From contig JAEWPC010000082.1 of assembly GCA_023460795.1 (NCBI GenBank), forward strand, positions 1 to 49,388: DNA of 49,388 bases. The letters run 5' to 3'. The stretch comes from Bacillota bacterium (GTDB lineage Bacteria; Bacillota; Bacilli; Paenibacillales; Paenibacillaceae). The first letter of the stretch is position 1; every line of letters begins with the position of its first letter. The notes under the pieces are model-generated. The model ran no database searches and was not told the origin of the DNA. It saw only the letters and a program-made list of their open reading frames with translations. Positions 23,925-30,867 of this stretch are shown piece after piece. The position numbers and the translations under genes are program-made.

Positions 23925-24728
23925 TTAAATAGGTGTATTCACACGGGAAACCAACTGCGTGGAGACGTGTGTGTATATTTGTGTGGTTTTCGGGTTGTTG
24001 TGGCCCAGCAATTTTTGAATGATAGAAATGTCGGTTCCTGATTCTAAAAGTGCTGTGGCATTGGAATGGCGCAGCAAATGAAAATGATAATTTTCGCCAA
24101 TGTATTTTTTCACAATCTGATTGCAGCTGCGTTCGGAATAACGATTCTGAAACTGTCCGTTGAAAAGATGGCCTACTGGTTTGTATTGTTTATAATATTC
24201 ACGAAGCGTTTGCAACACATTTTCTGAAAGGGGAACAATGCGGTCTTTTTTTCCTTTGGCTTGCCGTATGTGTATTATTTTGTTTTGGCTGTCGATGTCT
24301 GATATTAAAAGGTTACACACTTCTGAAACCCGCAATCCTGCGGAATAAGCAATCATAATGATAGCCTTGTGTTTCAGATTTTCAATTTTTGAAATTTGTT
24401 CCAAAAGAAATTCTTTGTTGATGATTTGAGGAAGCTTTCTTTCGTTGCGTGGATATTCGATGTGGCGAAATTTCAGTGGCTGTTTTCCGGTGAGTTTATA
24501 GAATAATTTTACTGCGGAAATTCGATGCTTTCTGCCGTTGATGGATTTTGCTTCCAGAAGCCAAGCCTTAATCTGTTTTTCTGATATTTCGGATGGTTTT
24601 GTGGCTACGGAATTAAAATGTTCCAGGAAACATCTTACCTGTGAACAGTAATTTTCGATGGTATTTTCCGAGTAATTTTTCAGTCTCAAATCTTCGGAAT
24701 ATCTTTGGACGTACTTTCCGATGTTCAT
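23925..24728 (-). CDS. Second tyrosine recombinase, XerD/IntI-like
   Basis: 267 residues. Residues 1-90 form the SAM-like core-binding domain (YSENTIENYCSQVRCFLEHF). The catalytic residues are all present: R133 (SAGLRVSE), K158 (QAKGKKDR), H217 and R220 (FHLLRHS), H243 (LLGHNN), Y252 (QIYTHVS). The end, THVSTQLVSRVNTPI, recalls the THV...SPLD end of integron integrases. The IntI-specific insertion between the lysine and HxxR boxes is not visible, and the protein is shorter than IntI (about 320-340). It reads away from a row of small genes separated by attC-like hairpins, for which it is the likely recombinase. It also lies inside the head operon, far from attL. Confidence 0.88.
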   Translation of the reverse strand: MNIGKYVQRYSEDLRLKNYSENTIENYCSQVRCFLEHFNSVATKPSEISEKQIKAWLLEAKSINGRKHRISAVKLFYKLTGKQPLKFRHIEYPRNERKLPQIINKEFLLEQISKIENLKHKAIIMIAYSAGLRVSEVCNLLISDIDSQNKIIHIRQAKGKKDRIVPLSENVLQTLREYYKQYKPVGHLFNGQFQNRYSERSCNQIVKKYIGENYHFHLLRHSNATALLESGTDISIIQKLLGHNNPKTTQIYTHVSTQLVSRVNTPI

Positions 24729-24780
24729 AGTTTTTTTTCTTTATTGGTTGGGGTTTCGAGTGGTGGAATATATATAGTAG

Positions 24781-25008
24781 TTATGTGTAAGCGATAAGGT
24801 CGCTCGGTTGCATATAGAACTGAACTGAATCACGCAAACGTATAACTCGGATTGGTTGGTCATAATCCCAATGGAAGCCGAGAACTCTCATTTCTCCGTT
24901 GCCTTTCCAATTGGTTGTGCAGGAATCGCCTACACATAACACAGTATTGCCGACAATAGCGGCTTCTGTGTCATTTTTAATTGTTTTTGCTTCTATGAAC
25001 TTTTGCAT
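24781..25008 (-). CDS. Hypothetical cassette-like protein, 75 aa
   Basis: 75 residues, mostly beta-strand: EAAIVGNTVLCVGDSCTTNW, then GEMRVLGFHWDYD and IRVIRLRDSVQFYM. The compact strand pattern could be a small barrel. It lies between the recombinase gene and the first cassette-like boundary; a core-like GTTATGTG lies at 24780-24787, at its 3' end, but no matching CACATAAC is found upstream, so this unit looks decayed. No family recognised. Confidence 0.55.
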   Translation of the reverse strand: MQKFIEAKTIKNDTEAAIVGNTVLCVGDSCTTNWKGNGEMRVLGFHWDYDQPIRVIRLRDSVQFYMQPSDLIAYT

Positions 25009-25030
25009 CTTATTGAAATTTTAGTTGTTA

Positions 25031-25067
25031 AATCCGCTACTGCGGCAATACTCGGAACGTTACCTGC
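25031..25067. repeat. Degenerate attC/attI-like junction
   Basis: A short hairpin CCGC-TACT-GCGG (25034-25045) is followed by CGGAAC and the core GTTACCTGC (25059-25067). Unlike the other two junctions it has no long stem and no left core ending in AAC. It could be an attI-like end or a damaged attC. Confidence 0.45.
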
Positions 25068-25460
25068 AAGGCTACGTGACGTTTTCAAAATAAAGTTTAT
25101 TACTTGGATTGTCAGGGTTCAAGTTGTTCAATGCCAACCGACCAAAAGAACCTTTATCAACCGCCTTTTCAATCAAGGCTACTGATAATTGTTCGTGAGT
25201 AAATCCGTTCTGTTTTGCGAATGAAAAAGCTACCTGTATTAAGTCCACAAATTCCATTATGTCTTTATGGTCGCTTGCTTGTATCTCTGCTAATTCCTCA
25301 CGAACTTTAATAGCATAAAGTCGGTTCAATTCGTCTTGGTCGGTAATAGTTTCCCATTCGCCTTCTTTCAGTTTTTTAGTAATAAACTTTCTGATTAATT
25401 TTTTTGGTTTCATTTTCGTTATTTATAAAGTTCCTGCTGATAAACCGCCCAGCAGGTAAC
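25059..25460. mobile_element. Gene-cassette-like unit B (402 bp, MazG-like gene)
   Basis: Bounded by the 9-bp inverted pair GTTACCTGC (25059-25067) and GCAGGTAAC (25452-25460), with one ORF inside. In circular form, with its hairpin, the two cores would be complementary and complete one attC-type site, as in an integron cassette. The next unit uses a different core pair, so each unit carries its own match. Confidence 0.6.
25072..25413 (-). CDS. MazG/PRA-PH-like NTP pyrophosphohydrolase
   Basis: 113 residues. The helix pair KVREELAEIQASDHKDIMEF then VDLIQVAFSFAKQNG gives the EExxE-like and ExxD metal-binding pattern of the all-alpha NTP pyrophosphatase (MazG) superfamily; the end, LSVALIEKAVDKGSFGRLAL, is typical of phosphoribosyl-ATP-pyrophosphohydrolase-like members. 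Such enzymes hydrolyse unusual or excess nucleoside triphosphates to monophosphate and pyrophosphate. It fills cassette-like unit B. MazG-type housecleaning enzymes are known from integron cassettes, which fits the context. Exact substrate cannot be read from sequence. Confidence 0.72.
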   Translation of the reverse strand: MKPKKLIRKFITKKLKEGEWETITDQDELNRLYAIKVREELAEIQASDHKDIMEFVDLIQVAFSFAKQNGFTHEQLSVALIEKAVDKGSFGRLALNNLNPDNPSNKLYFENVT

Positions 25461-25550
25461 AGCGGTTTGGCAAAAGCTGCCATTTGAATTACGTGCGAAA
25501 TTTGAGCATCCGTTAGGCAGCCTTCGCCAAGCCGCAAAACGTTATATGAG
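25452..25550. repeat. attC-like hairpin site 2
   Basis: Core GCAGGTAAC (25452-25460), a 20-base arm (25462-25481), a 34-base loop, the complementary arm (25516-25535, three non-Watson-Crick positions), AAAAC, then core GTTATATGAG (25541-25550). The arms contain TTGGCAAAA/TTCGCCAA, the same motif as in site 1. The three unpaired or wobble positions differ between strands, which could give the strand choice seen in attC sites. Confidence 0.65.
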
Positions 25551-25877
25551 ATGCTATCCGACACGCTCCAAAAGATTTTTCAATTCTTCTTTATAAAGAA
25601 TTTCGTTTTCATAAATATTTTCGTGTGAAATAGTTCCTTGTGCCCACATTTCTTTGCATATTTTCAACCCAAGTAAAATTCCTTCAATTCTGTTTTTTTC
25701 TACTTCAAATTCAATATCTTTAGGTAGTTCCTGTAAATCGGAAATTCTATCTGCAAATTCCGAATGCTCTTCGTTGTCTGGGTGTGCCGATAAACACAAT
25801 TCAATTGACCGTAATTTTTGTTTTATTGTTTCCATATTTTTTAAATTTTATAGTTAATAATAAGCACCTCATATAAC
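25541..25877. mobile_element. Gene-cassette-like unit A (337 bp)
   Basis: Bounded by the 10-bp inverted pair GTTATATGAG (25541-25550) and CTCATATAAC (25868-25877), with one small ORF inside. The perfect complement between the two ends of the same unit, different from that of unit B, is the pattern predicted when a circular cassette is inserted by attC recombination. Confidence 0.6.
25554..25835 (-). CDS. Hypothetical cassette protein, 93 aa
   Basis: 93 residues, acidic and helical: QKLRSIELCLSAHPDNEEHS, then EVEKNRIEGILLGLKICKEM and ENEILYKEELKNLL. No membrane segment or catalytic motif. It is the only ORF of cassette-like unit A and is preceded by an A/T-rich stretch but no clear promoter. 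Orphan small proteins like this are typical cassette cargo. No family recognised. Confidence 0.6.
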   Translation of the reverse strand: METIKQKLRSIELCLSAHPDNEEHSEFADRISDLQELPKDIEFEVEKNRIEGILLGLKICKEMWAQGTISHENIYENEILYKEELKNLLERVG

Positions 25878-25970
25878 ATAAGATTGGCAAGATTGGGGTT
25901 GAATGGCTTCGATTGATGATTTCGTCTCCGAAATCCCCAACCTCGCCAATCTTCCGACCGTTAGCGGGTG
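25868..25970. repeat. attC-like hairpin site 1
   Basis: Core CTCATATAAC (25868-25877), a 19-base arm (25880-25898), a 36-base loop, the complementary arm (25935-25953, two wobble or mismatch positions), then core GTTAGCGGGTG (25960-25970). It lies between unit A and the methyltransferase stop codon. No partner of GTTAGCGGGTG is found on the far side of the methyltransferase gene, so that gene is not clearly a cassette. Confidence 0.65.
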
Positions 25971-25974
25971 TATG

Positions 25975-27525
25975 TCATGGCTTCTTTTTTATAGCTTCTG
26001 GAAGTGGATAGCCTTTGATGCGGGCAATGTTTTGGTTAAATGTGGCCCATACGTCACGGTCTTTGAACTTGAAGTGACCCGTGCCTTTTTTGAAACCTTT
26101 CACGGTGAAAAATCCGAAGTCAAACCACTGGCCGTAGTCGGGGCGTGGACGATGCTCGTATTCACTTTCCGGATAGGCTTTCAACATTCTTTCCTGTGAT
26201 TCGTAGCCGTGCCGCAGGTCGTAGCCTGCTATATTCCAGTAATCGCGTTCTTCTTGTTTTGCCATCACCGGCTGGCCATCTTTGTAAACCACAACATCAA
26301 ACCGAAGAATATCTATCAGTTTCGCTTGCTGATCGTAGTTTGTTCCAGTAATGTAGCACAGCGCCTTAACGAAATCGTCAAGGATTTCATAGTTATTATT
26401 CCCATAGGAAATCTTTGGTCCGTAGCCGCTACTGTACGGATCGCCGAAAAGGCTTGGTAAAATGAATTTTTCATTTACCAGATAATGGCTGTTAGTTTTC
26501 CATCCTTCCACAGAATACCGGTTATCATGGTAATAACTTGTTAGTCGATCAAACACTTCTAAAAGCGCCTTATCCATTCTCTGTGAGTTGGTGCCGGCCA
26601 CTATGTTCAGCATCTGGTAGATGTTGCGCATAGTGAAGGGAACATTTGTCTGCTTTTCTACAAATCGGTTTATATCATCCCGCAGACCTTTTGTAGCGTA
26701 CTTTTCCATCTTCATTTTGTTAAAAATGTGCTTCCATGCTGATTTCTGAAGGTCCTTTTTGTAGTCATCGCGGGTTACGGCTGCCTTTTCGCTGGTCATT
26801 GAAAGGGCAATATTTGACGAAAAGAAAGATCCGGTCAATTGATTCATGCGCTGGGCCGCTGCAAGTTGCTCGTCAAAAATCTTCACAGCTCCTACATACC
26901 TGTTCACTACATCGCGCACAAAATTGTACTGCTGCAAACCATTGAATTGCTCCTCTTCTTCCTCTTCCATAAAAAAGCCTTCAAACTCCGTATCACTTTG
27001 GGTTTTTGGTTTGAAAAGTTTTACAAGGCCGATATCAATACCGGTTTTTCTTTCAGCATCCGAAAAAACATCGCCTAAATTCTCCCTCTGTCCGTAGGAT
27101 TCTATCAAACGACCTAATTTCTGTCTGGCTGAATATCTGGTATTGTTGATTGTTTCATAATTGCAAAGGCTTATAATCGTGCATCCCTCCGGTGCAATGT
27201 CCCAAGCGTGCAAAATGTGGCGTTCGTCTGCTGAAAATGGCGGGTTCATTATTACGTAATCAATGTGGCTTACTTGGTCGCTGGTCACCTTCAGAAAGTC
27301 ATCACCAATCAATTTGCAAGGCTTATTTTTCAGCACCTCCTGAAGCTCTGGGACAACCTCACAAGCCAGTACAGTTGCACCAGATCCGGCGCAGAAATCT
27401 ACAATGTCACCCATTCCGGCACTTGGCTCAAGTACGGTCTTTCCGTTTAGGTCCAGGTCCCACGTCATCTGCGCAATTACGCTTTCCGGGGTTGGGTATA
27501 AATCTGGGTTGTTGAATATTCTCAT
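25975..27525 (-). CDS. Adenine-specific DNA methyltransferase with DUF4942-like C-terminus
   Basis: 516 residues. The N-terminal methyltransferase domain opens with YPTPESVIAQMTWDLDLNGK; SAM motif I is EPSAGMGD (33-40) and the catalytic motif IV is NPPF (94-97), the type that methylates exocyclic amino groups, mostly N6 of adenine. Residues about 200-480 form a large helical region of the DUF4942 type common in phage and plasmid methyltransferases. No restriction endonuclease gene is near, so self-protection of phage DNA from host restriction is the likely role. A 26-codon ORF lies 3 bp upstream and would share its promoter. Confidence 0.85.
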   Translation of the reverse strand: MRIFNNPDLYPTPESVIAQMTWDLDLNGKTVLEPSAGMGDIVDFCAGSGATVLACEVVPELQEVLKNKPCKLIGDDFLKVTSDQVSHIDYVIMNPPFSADERHILHAWDIAPEGCTIISLCNYETINNTRYSARQKLGRLIESYGQRENLGDVFSDAERKTGIDIGLVKLFKPKTQSDTEFEGFFMEEEEEEQFNGLQQYNFVRDVVNRYVGAVKIFDEQLAAAQRMNQLTGSFFSSNIALSMTSEKAAVTRDDYKKDLQKSAWKHIFNKMKMEKYATKGLRDDINRFVEKQTNVPFTMRNIYQMLNIVAGTNSQRMDKALLEVFDRLTSYYHDNRYSVEGWKTNSHYLVNEKFILPSLFGDPYSSGYGPKISYGNNNYEILDDFVKALCYITGTNYDQQAKLIDILRFDVVVYKDGQPVMAKQEERDYWNIAGYDLRHGYESQERMLKAYPESEYEHRPRPDYGQWFDFGFFTVKGFKKGTGHFKFKDRDVWATFNQNIARIKGYPLPEAIKKKP

Positions 27526-27528
27526 TGG

Positions 27529-27609
27529 TTAGTTTTTACGCAGAACCAACGCTAGTGTGATAAGACACACGGCTATGATTCCGACTATTGTTAAAAAGAA
27601 ATAGATCAT
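27529..27609 (-). CDS. 26-aa single-pass membrane peptide
   Basis: ATG at 27609 to TAA at 27529 on the minus strand encodes MIYFFLTIVGIIAVCLITLA and six more residues ending RKN: one membrane helix with a positive C-terminal end. It lies 3 bp before the methyltransferase ATG and about 20 bp after a TACATTTG box, so it is placed as a leader gene of the leftward island. Too short for recognition; translation not certain. Confidence 0.45.
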   Translation of the reverse strand: MIYFFLTIVGIIAVCLITLALVLRKN

Positions 27610-27628
27610 GCTTTTGTAATGTTCACTA

Positions 27629-27636
27629 CAAATGTA
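27629..27636 (-). promoter_or_regulatory. Candidate -7 box for the leftward island
   Basis: TACATTTG on the minus strand fits TAnnTTTG. It is well placed for the 26-aa gene and the methyltransferase, but I find no TTG about 20 bp upstream, so strength is doubtful. Confidence 0.35.
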
Positions 27637-27643
27637 TAAATAA

Positions 27644-27712
27644 ATCTATTATAATAAGTAATAATTGTTTAAAAAGTTTCATAACTTTCATCCTACATCT
27701 ATTATTATAAGT
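27644..27712. repeat. Two copies of a 16-bp ATCTATTAT element
   Basis: ATCTATTATAATAAGT (27644-27659) and ATCTATTATTATAAGT (27697-27712) differ at one base. A related TCTATTATTTTAA lies in late promoter A (14370-14382). Likely binding sites linked to late control. Confidence 0.5.
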
Positions 27713-27731
27713 TTTATAACCATTATTTTTG
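27671..27731 (+). promoter_or_regulatory. Late promoter B with 16-bp activator-like element
   Basis: AAAAAGTTTCATAACT (27671-27686) lies exactly 53 bp (start to start) before the -7 box TATTTTTG (27724-27731), the same geometry as late promoter A. It would restart late transcription after the leftward island and drive the capsid and tail genes. No -33 TTG is present at normal spacing. Confidence 0.65.
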
Positions 27732-27762
27732 AGCTTTAAAGAACCTTAAATCTTAAAATTCT

Positions 27763-28455
27763 ATGACTTTAGAACAAATGATCGCATTACTGATGGGTAG
27801 ATTCTCAGGCGTGCGTAAAGATGGATTGGCGCAACTGGCAAAATCTCTTTTGCTGAATGCTACAACCGAAGAAGAAGCACAGGCACTTGTGGAAAAACTT
27901 TCCGAACAGCAGGTAACTGATTTTGTGAAAGATTGGCGCAAAGAAGTGGACGCAGAAGTAAACAAAGGCATTGATACTTATAAAAAAAAGAATCCTGCCC
28001 CAAAGAAGGAAGAAGATAGCAAAGGAAGTGAAGAGCCTCCAGCACCAGAAACACCCGCTGATATTGCAACAATCGTAAAGGAAGCCATAGCAGCGCAATT
28101 GAAACCATTACAGGAAGAGCTTTCGAGCTATAAAGCTGCTGACGTTTCAAAACAGCGCAGAACAACTCTGGAAGAGAAACTGAAAGACGCTCCTGAGAAA
28201 TTCAAAAGTAAAATCCTGAAGGATTACGACAGAATGAGTTTTGACAGTGACGATATTTTCAACGAATACCTTACGGAGACTGAGACAGATTTAACTGAGT
28301 TCAACCAAGAACTAGCCAACCAAGGATTGGGAAGATTTCCAAGACCGGGCCAAGGAGGGAGCGGCAAGCCGAGCGAAGTGCCGGCAGAAGTAGCTGCCTT
28401 CATCAAATCCAAAGAACCGGAAAGCGGAAGCAACCTAGGAGGCAAGGAAGTGTAA
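27763..28455 (+). CDS. Capsid scaffold-like protein
   Basis: 230 residues. Acidic, helical and proline-spaced: NATTEEEAQALVEKLSEQQV, KKEEDSKGSEEPPAPETPAD, a coiled middle (AIAAQLKPLQEELSSYKAAD) and a glycine-rich tail (GRFPRPGQGGSGKPSE). This composition and its place two genes before the major capsid gene fit a scaffolding protein that shapes the prohead and is then lost. First gene of late operon B. Confidence 0.72.
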   Translation: MTLEQMIALLMGRFSGVRKDGLAQLAKSLLLNATTEEEAQALVEKLSEQQVTDFVKDWRKEVDAEVNKGIDTYKKKNPAPKKEEDSKGSEEPPAPETPADIATIVKEAIAAQLKPLQEELSSYKAADVSKQRRTTLEEKLKDAPEKFKSKILKDYDRMSFDSDDIFNEYLTETETDLTEFNQELANQGLGRFPRPGQGGSGKPSEVPAEVAAFIKSKEPESGSNLGGKEV

Positions 28456-28487
28456 GTAATCAATTTTAACAAAAAACATTTGAAACT

Positions 28488-29030
28488 ATGAGTTTTCATA
28501 TTGAAAGACTACCGGAAGAGGGCGCAAACCGTTCCGGGATCTATCACAGAGTAGCAGACAGGCCTAACGGTGTGACTGTGAAAACAAGCGACCTGCCCGC
28601 AGGAGCGACCGTGCTTCCAGAAGGTACGTTGCTAACTGAAGGCACGGGCGGACTTTACAACGCTATTGCAGTTGTGAAGGTTGTAGAAACAGCCGGAGCA
28701 TCCGCTACGGAGTACGCTATTGCGAAAGGATCCTTCGTGAAGGTTGGAACCTCTCTGATTAAAAACGGATCGACCAACGTAGCTGTAACGGCAGTGGATA
28801 CCAGTGATGCGAACAAAGACGTGATTACAGTAGATGCGACATTAGGCGCAAAGGCTGTTGGTGACATCGTAACCGAAAAGGTTGCCGGAACACCTGTTGG
28901 AATTACCGGCGAAGACGTGGCCATTAAGAAAGGCCAGAACTGCTTTGCCAGCTTGTGGATCATCGCGGTGGTGAATAAGGCTATTATTCCGGAACCAGCT
29001 GTGAAACCTCCTTTAGTACAGTATGTATAA
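28488..29030 (+). CDS. Capsid decoration / head-fibre-like protein
   Basis: 180 residues, rich in beta-strand and small residues, with a repetitive look (TVKTSDLPAGATVLPEGTLL, and TSLIKNGSTNVAVTAVDTSD). An N-terminal SGIYHRVADRPNGVTV segment resembles the short head-binding part of phage head-fibre and decoration proteins. Located between scaffold and major capsid genes, the usual place for a decoration protein. Family name not certain. Confidence 0.6.
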   Translation: MSFHIERLPEEGANRSGIYHRVADRPNGVTVKTSDLPAGATVLPEGTLLTEGTGGLYNAIAVVKVVETAGASATEYAIAKGSFVKVGTSLIKNGSTNVAVTAVDTSDANKDVITVDATLGAKAVGDIVTEKVAGTPVGITGEDVAIKKGQNCFASLWIIAVVNKAIIPEPAVKPPLVQYV

Positions 29031-29052
29031 TCGATTAAAAAGTAATTAGAAA

Positions 29053-30147
29053 ATGGCAATTAATCAAACTTTATTGCAGGGAGTAACAGAAGTAGGAATG
29101 CAAGGCATCATCAACACGTATGATTTCAAGCCTTTTTATTTCCCCACTCTATTCCCGCTGAAAAAAAACAACTCTCTATCCTGGAAAGCGTTGGAAACAA
29201 CCACAGGACTGAAGGTGGCTGCTGATGTTGTGTCTAGAAATGCAACAATTGACAGAAAGAAGAGACCCGCATTCGGAAGGATTTCCGGAGAGATTCCAAA
29301 ACTGGCAATTTCCAGAGAAATGAACGAAAGCGAACTGTATGAATATCAGATTGCTGTAGCTATGGCTCAGGGCAACGCCGATTTGCAGGCTTTAGTGGAA
29401 ATCTGGGCAAACGATATGGATTTCTGCTGGACAGGTGTATCTGCTAAAATCGAAGCATTGGCTTTGGAATCTATTTCCAGAGGAAAAGTTTCTTTGACCC
29501 AGACCAACAACCAGAATGTTGTAGCGGAATTCGATGTGGACTACCAAATCGAAGCTGACAGAAAAACAGGCGTAACAACCAAGTGGGCAACCGCTGCAAG
29601 TGCAAAACCTGTAGCTGACCTTCTGGACAGGATCAAGTTTGGGAAGAGCAAGGGGTTAAACCCAAAATTTGCCTTCATGAACCAGAATACGTTTGCTAAG
29701 ATGGCAGAAACAGAGGATGTAATTAAGCGTTCTGCTTCTTTTGCTTCTGTAGCACTTGGTATCTCGCAAACGCCTGACTTGGCACTCGTAAACCAAATGC
29801 TGGCAAGACAGGCACGAGGAAACGGCATTCAGATCGTGGTTATCGATCAGGATATTACCTACGAGATTAACGGAACCAGACAGACGAAGAATCCATTTGT
29901 GGATGATTCCGTAGTTCTGACAGAGAGTAAGGTTTTCGGCAACACCCAATGGATGACGCCGATTGACATGACCATTACGGGATCCGCTGCGATGAAAGTA
30001 ATGAACGGACCTATCTGTCTGAAGAAATTCTCTACAGAAGAGCCAGTTGTGGAAATCACACAAGGAATTGCGAACGCATTCCCAGCGTGGGCTTCCAGTA
30101 ACAGAGCATTACTGATGGATGTGGAACACACAACTTTCCAGTTGTAG
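29053..30147 (+). CDS. Major capsid protein
   Basis: 364 residues, the normal size for an HK97-fold capsid protein. Visible features: the YFPTLFPLKKNNSLSWKALE start region, the KKRPAFGRISGEIPKLAISR strand, a long spine-like helix, and the late segment AMKVMNGPICLKKFSTEEPV. No N-terminal delta domain or protease gene is evident, in line with a separate scaffold protein upstream. Identification rests on size, order and overall pattern. Confidence 0.82.
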   Translation: MAINQTLLQGVTEVGMQGIINTYDFKPFYFPTLFPLKKNNSLSWKALETTTGLKVAADVVSRNATIDRKKRPAFGRISGEIPKLAISREMNESELYEYQIAVAMAQGNADLQALVEIWANDMDFCWTGVSAKIEALALESISRGKVSLTQTNNQNVVAEFDVDYQIEADRKTGVTTKWATAASAKPVADLLDRIKFGKSKGLNPKFAFMNQNTFAKMAETEDVIKRSASFASVALGISQTPDLALVNQMLARQARGNGIQIVVIDQDITYEINGTRQTKNPFVDDSVVLTESKVFGNTQWMTPIDMTITGSAAMKVMNGPICLKKFSTEEPVVEITQGIANAFPAWASSNRALLMDVEHTTFQL

Positions 30148-30164
30148 TATAAAACCATCTGAAA

Positions 30165-30482
30165 ATGACCGTAAAAGAGTACCTATCCGCTACCCTATCA
30201 AAGTTTCAGATTTCTGAAACAGAAATTGAGCTGCTGATGCTGAATCAAAATTTGAAAGAGGGGCCGATTAATATCACAGAGGTGAAAACCGCAATATATA
30301 ATGAGTTCTCTTCCCTAATTCCTTTGATGGACATTTCGGAAGGCACGATGAGTATAAAGTGGAATTTACCCGCGTTGCGGACATGGTACTCCTTACTGGC
30401 TAAAGAACTTGGGAAAGAAGATGTTTTGGCCACCCTAATAGCTAAAGATGATGAAGTAACCGATCGCAGTTATCTTTTTTAA
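30165..30482 (+). CDS. Head-tail connector candidate (gp6-like position)
   Basis: 105 residues, helical: MTVKEYLSATLSKFQISETE, LLMLNQNLKEG, then LPALRTWYSLLAKELGKEDV. It lies directly after the major capsid gene where many siphophages encode the adaptor that docks on the portal. Similar small proteins occur at this place in Bacteroidetes phages. The role is by position; sequence alone does not prove it. Confidence 0.6.
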   Translation: MTVKEYLSATLSKFQISETEIELLMLNQNLKEGPINITEVKTAIYNEFSSLIPLMDISEGTMSIKWNLPALRTWYSLLAKELGKEDVLATLIAKDDEVTDRSYLF

Positions 30483-30483
30483 A

Positions 30484-30867
30484 ATGCAATATCCTTACTA
30501 CTTATACACGCAGGCATCACGGGCGGATGCAGAAGCCACACAGAATGATGAGGGTGATTTTGTGGAAGCTTCTCCGCCTGTCTGGGTGTTTATAGGAAAA
30601 TGCAGAGATGAAGTAAACTCGAAAGGAGAAACGATTACCCAAGTGAACGGCGAAAACGTACAAATACAAGCTATTATCTATGCTCCAAAGGACACGAAAA
30701 TTTTACCACATGGCAGTAAAGTCGTGGTATCAAAAGAAAAAATGTGCCCGAAAATGATGAAGGATCCTGAATGGGTGAAAACACAAATTATAAAAGGCCT
30801 GATTCGCATAAATGATTCCGTAAAAGGTCACAGCCAAACGCGGCTAAACATGAGAATATGGGTGTAA
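30484..30867 (+). CDS. Head closure (stopper)-like protein
   Basis: 127 residues, mainly beta: VWVFIGKCRDEVNSKGETIT, VQIQAIIYAPKDTKILPHGS and KVVVSKEKMCPKMMK. This strand-rich pattern, with a loop between strands 2 and 3, and its place after the connector gene fit the head-completion (stopper) family. One base after the previous stop; its end overlaps the next gene by 10 bp. Function from position and secondary structure. Confidence 0.6.
   Translation: MQYPYYLYTQASRADAEATQNDEGDFVEASPPVWVFIGKCRDEVNSKGETITQVNGENVQIQAIIYAPKDTKILPHGSKVVVSKEKMCPKMMKDPEWVKTQIIKGLIRINDSVKGHSQTRLNMRIWV

Noticed and set aside
25376..25564. Minus-strand 62-aa reading frame across hairpin site 2
   Set aside because: It lies over the attC-like hairpin and the cores, overlaps the MazG-like gene start, and its length comes from the open hairpin sequence. 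Treated as non-coding recombination site.
26145..27515. Several plus-strand frames opposite the methyltransferase
   Set aside because: Shadows of a 516-codon gene with clear motifs; they lack starts with leaders and have cysteine- and serine-rich shadow composition.
24729..28000. CRISPR array or insertion sequence in the leftward island
   Set aside because: Repeats are not regularly spaced direct repeats with unique spacers, and no transposase or terminal inverted repeats with target duplication are seen.
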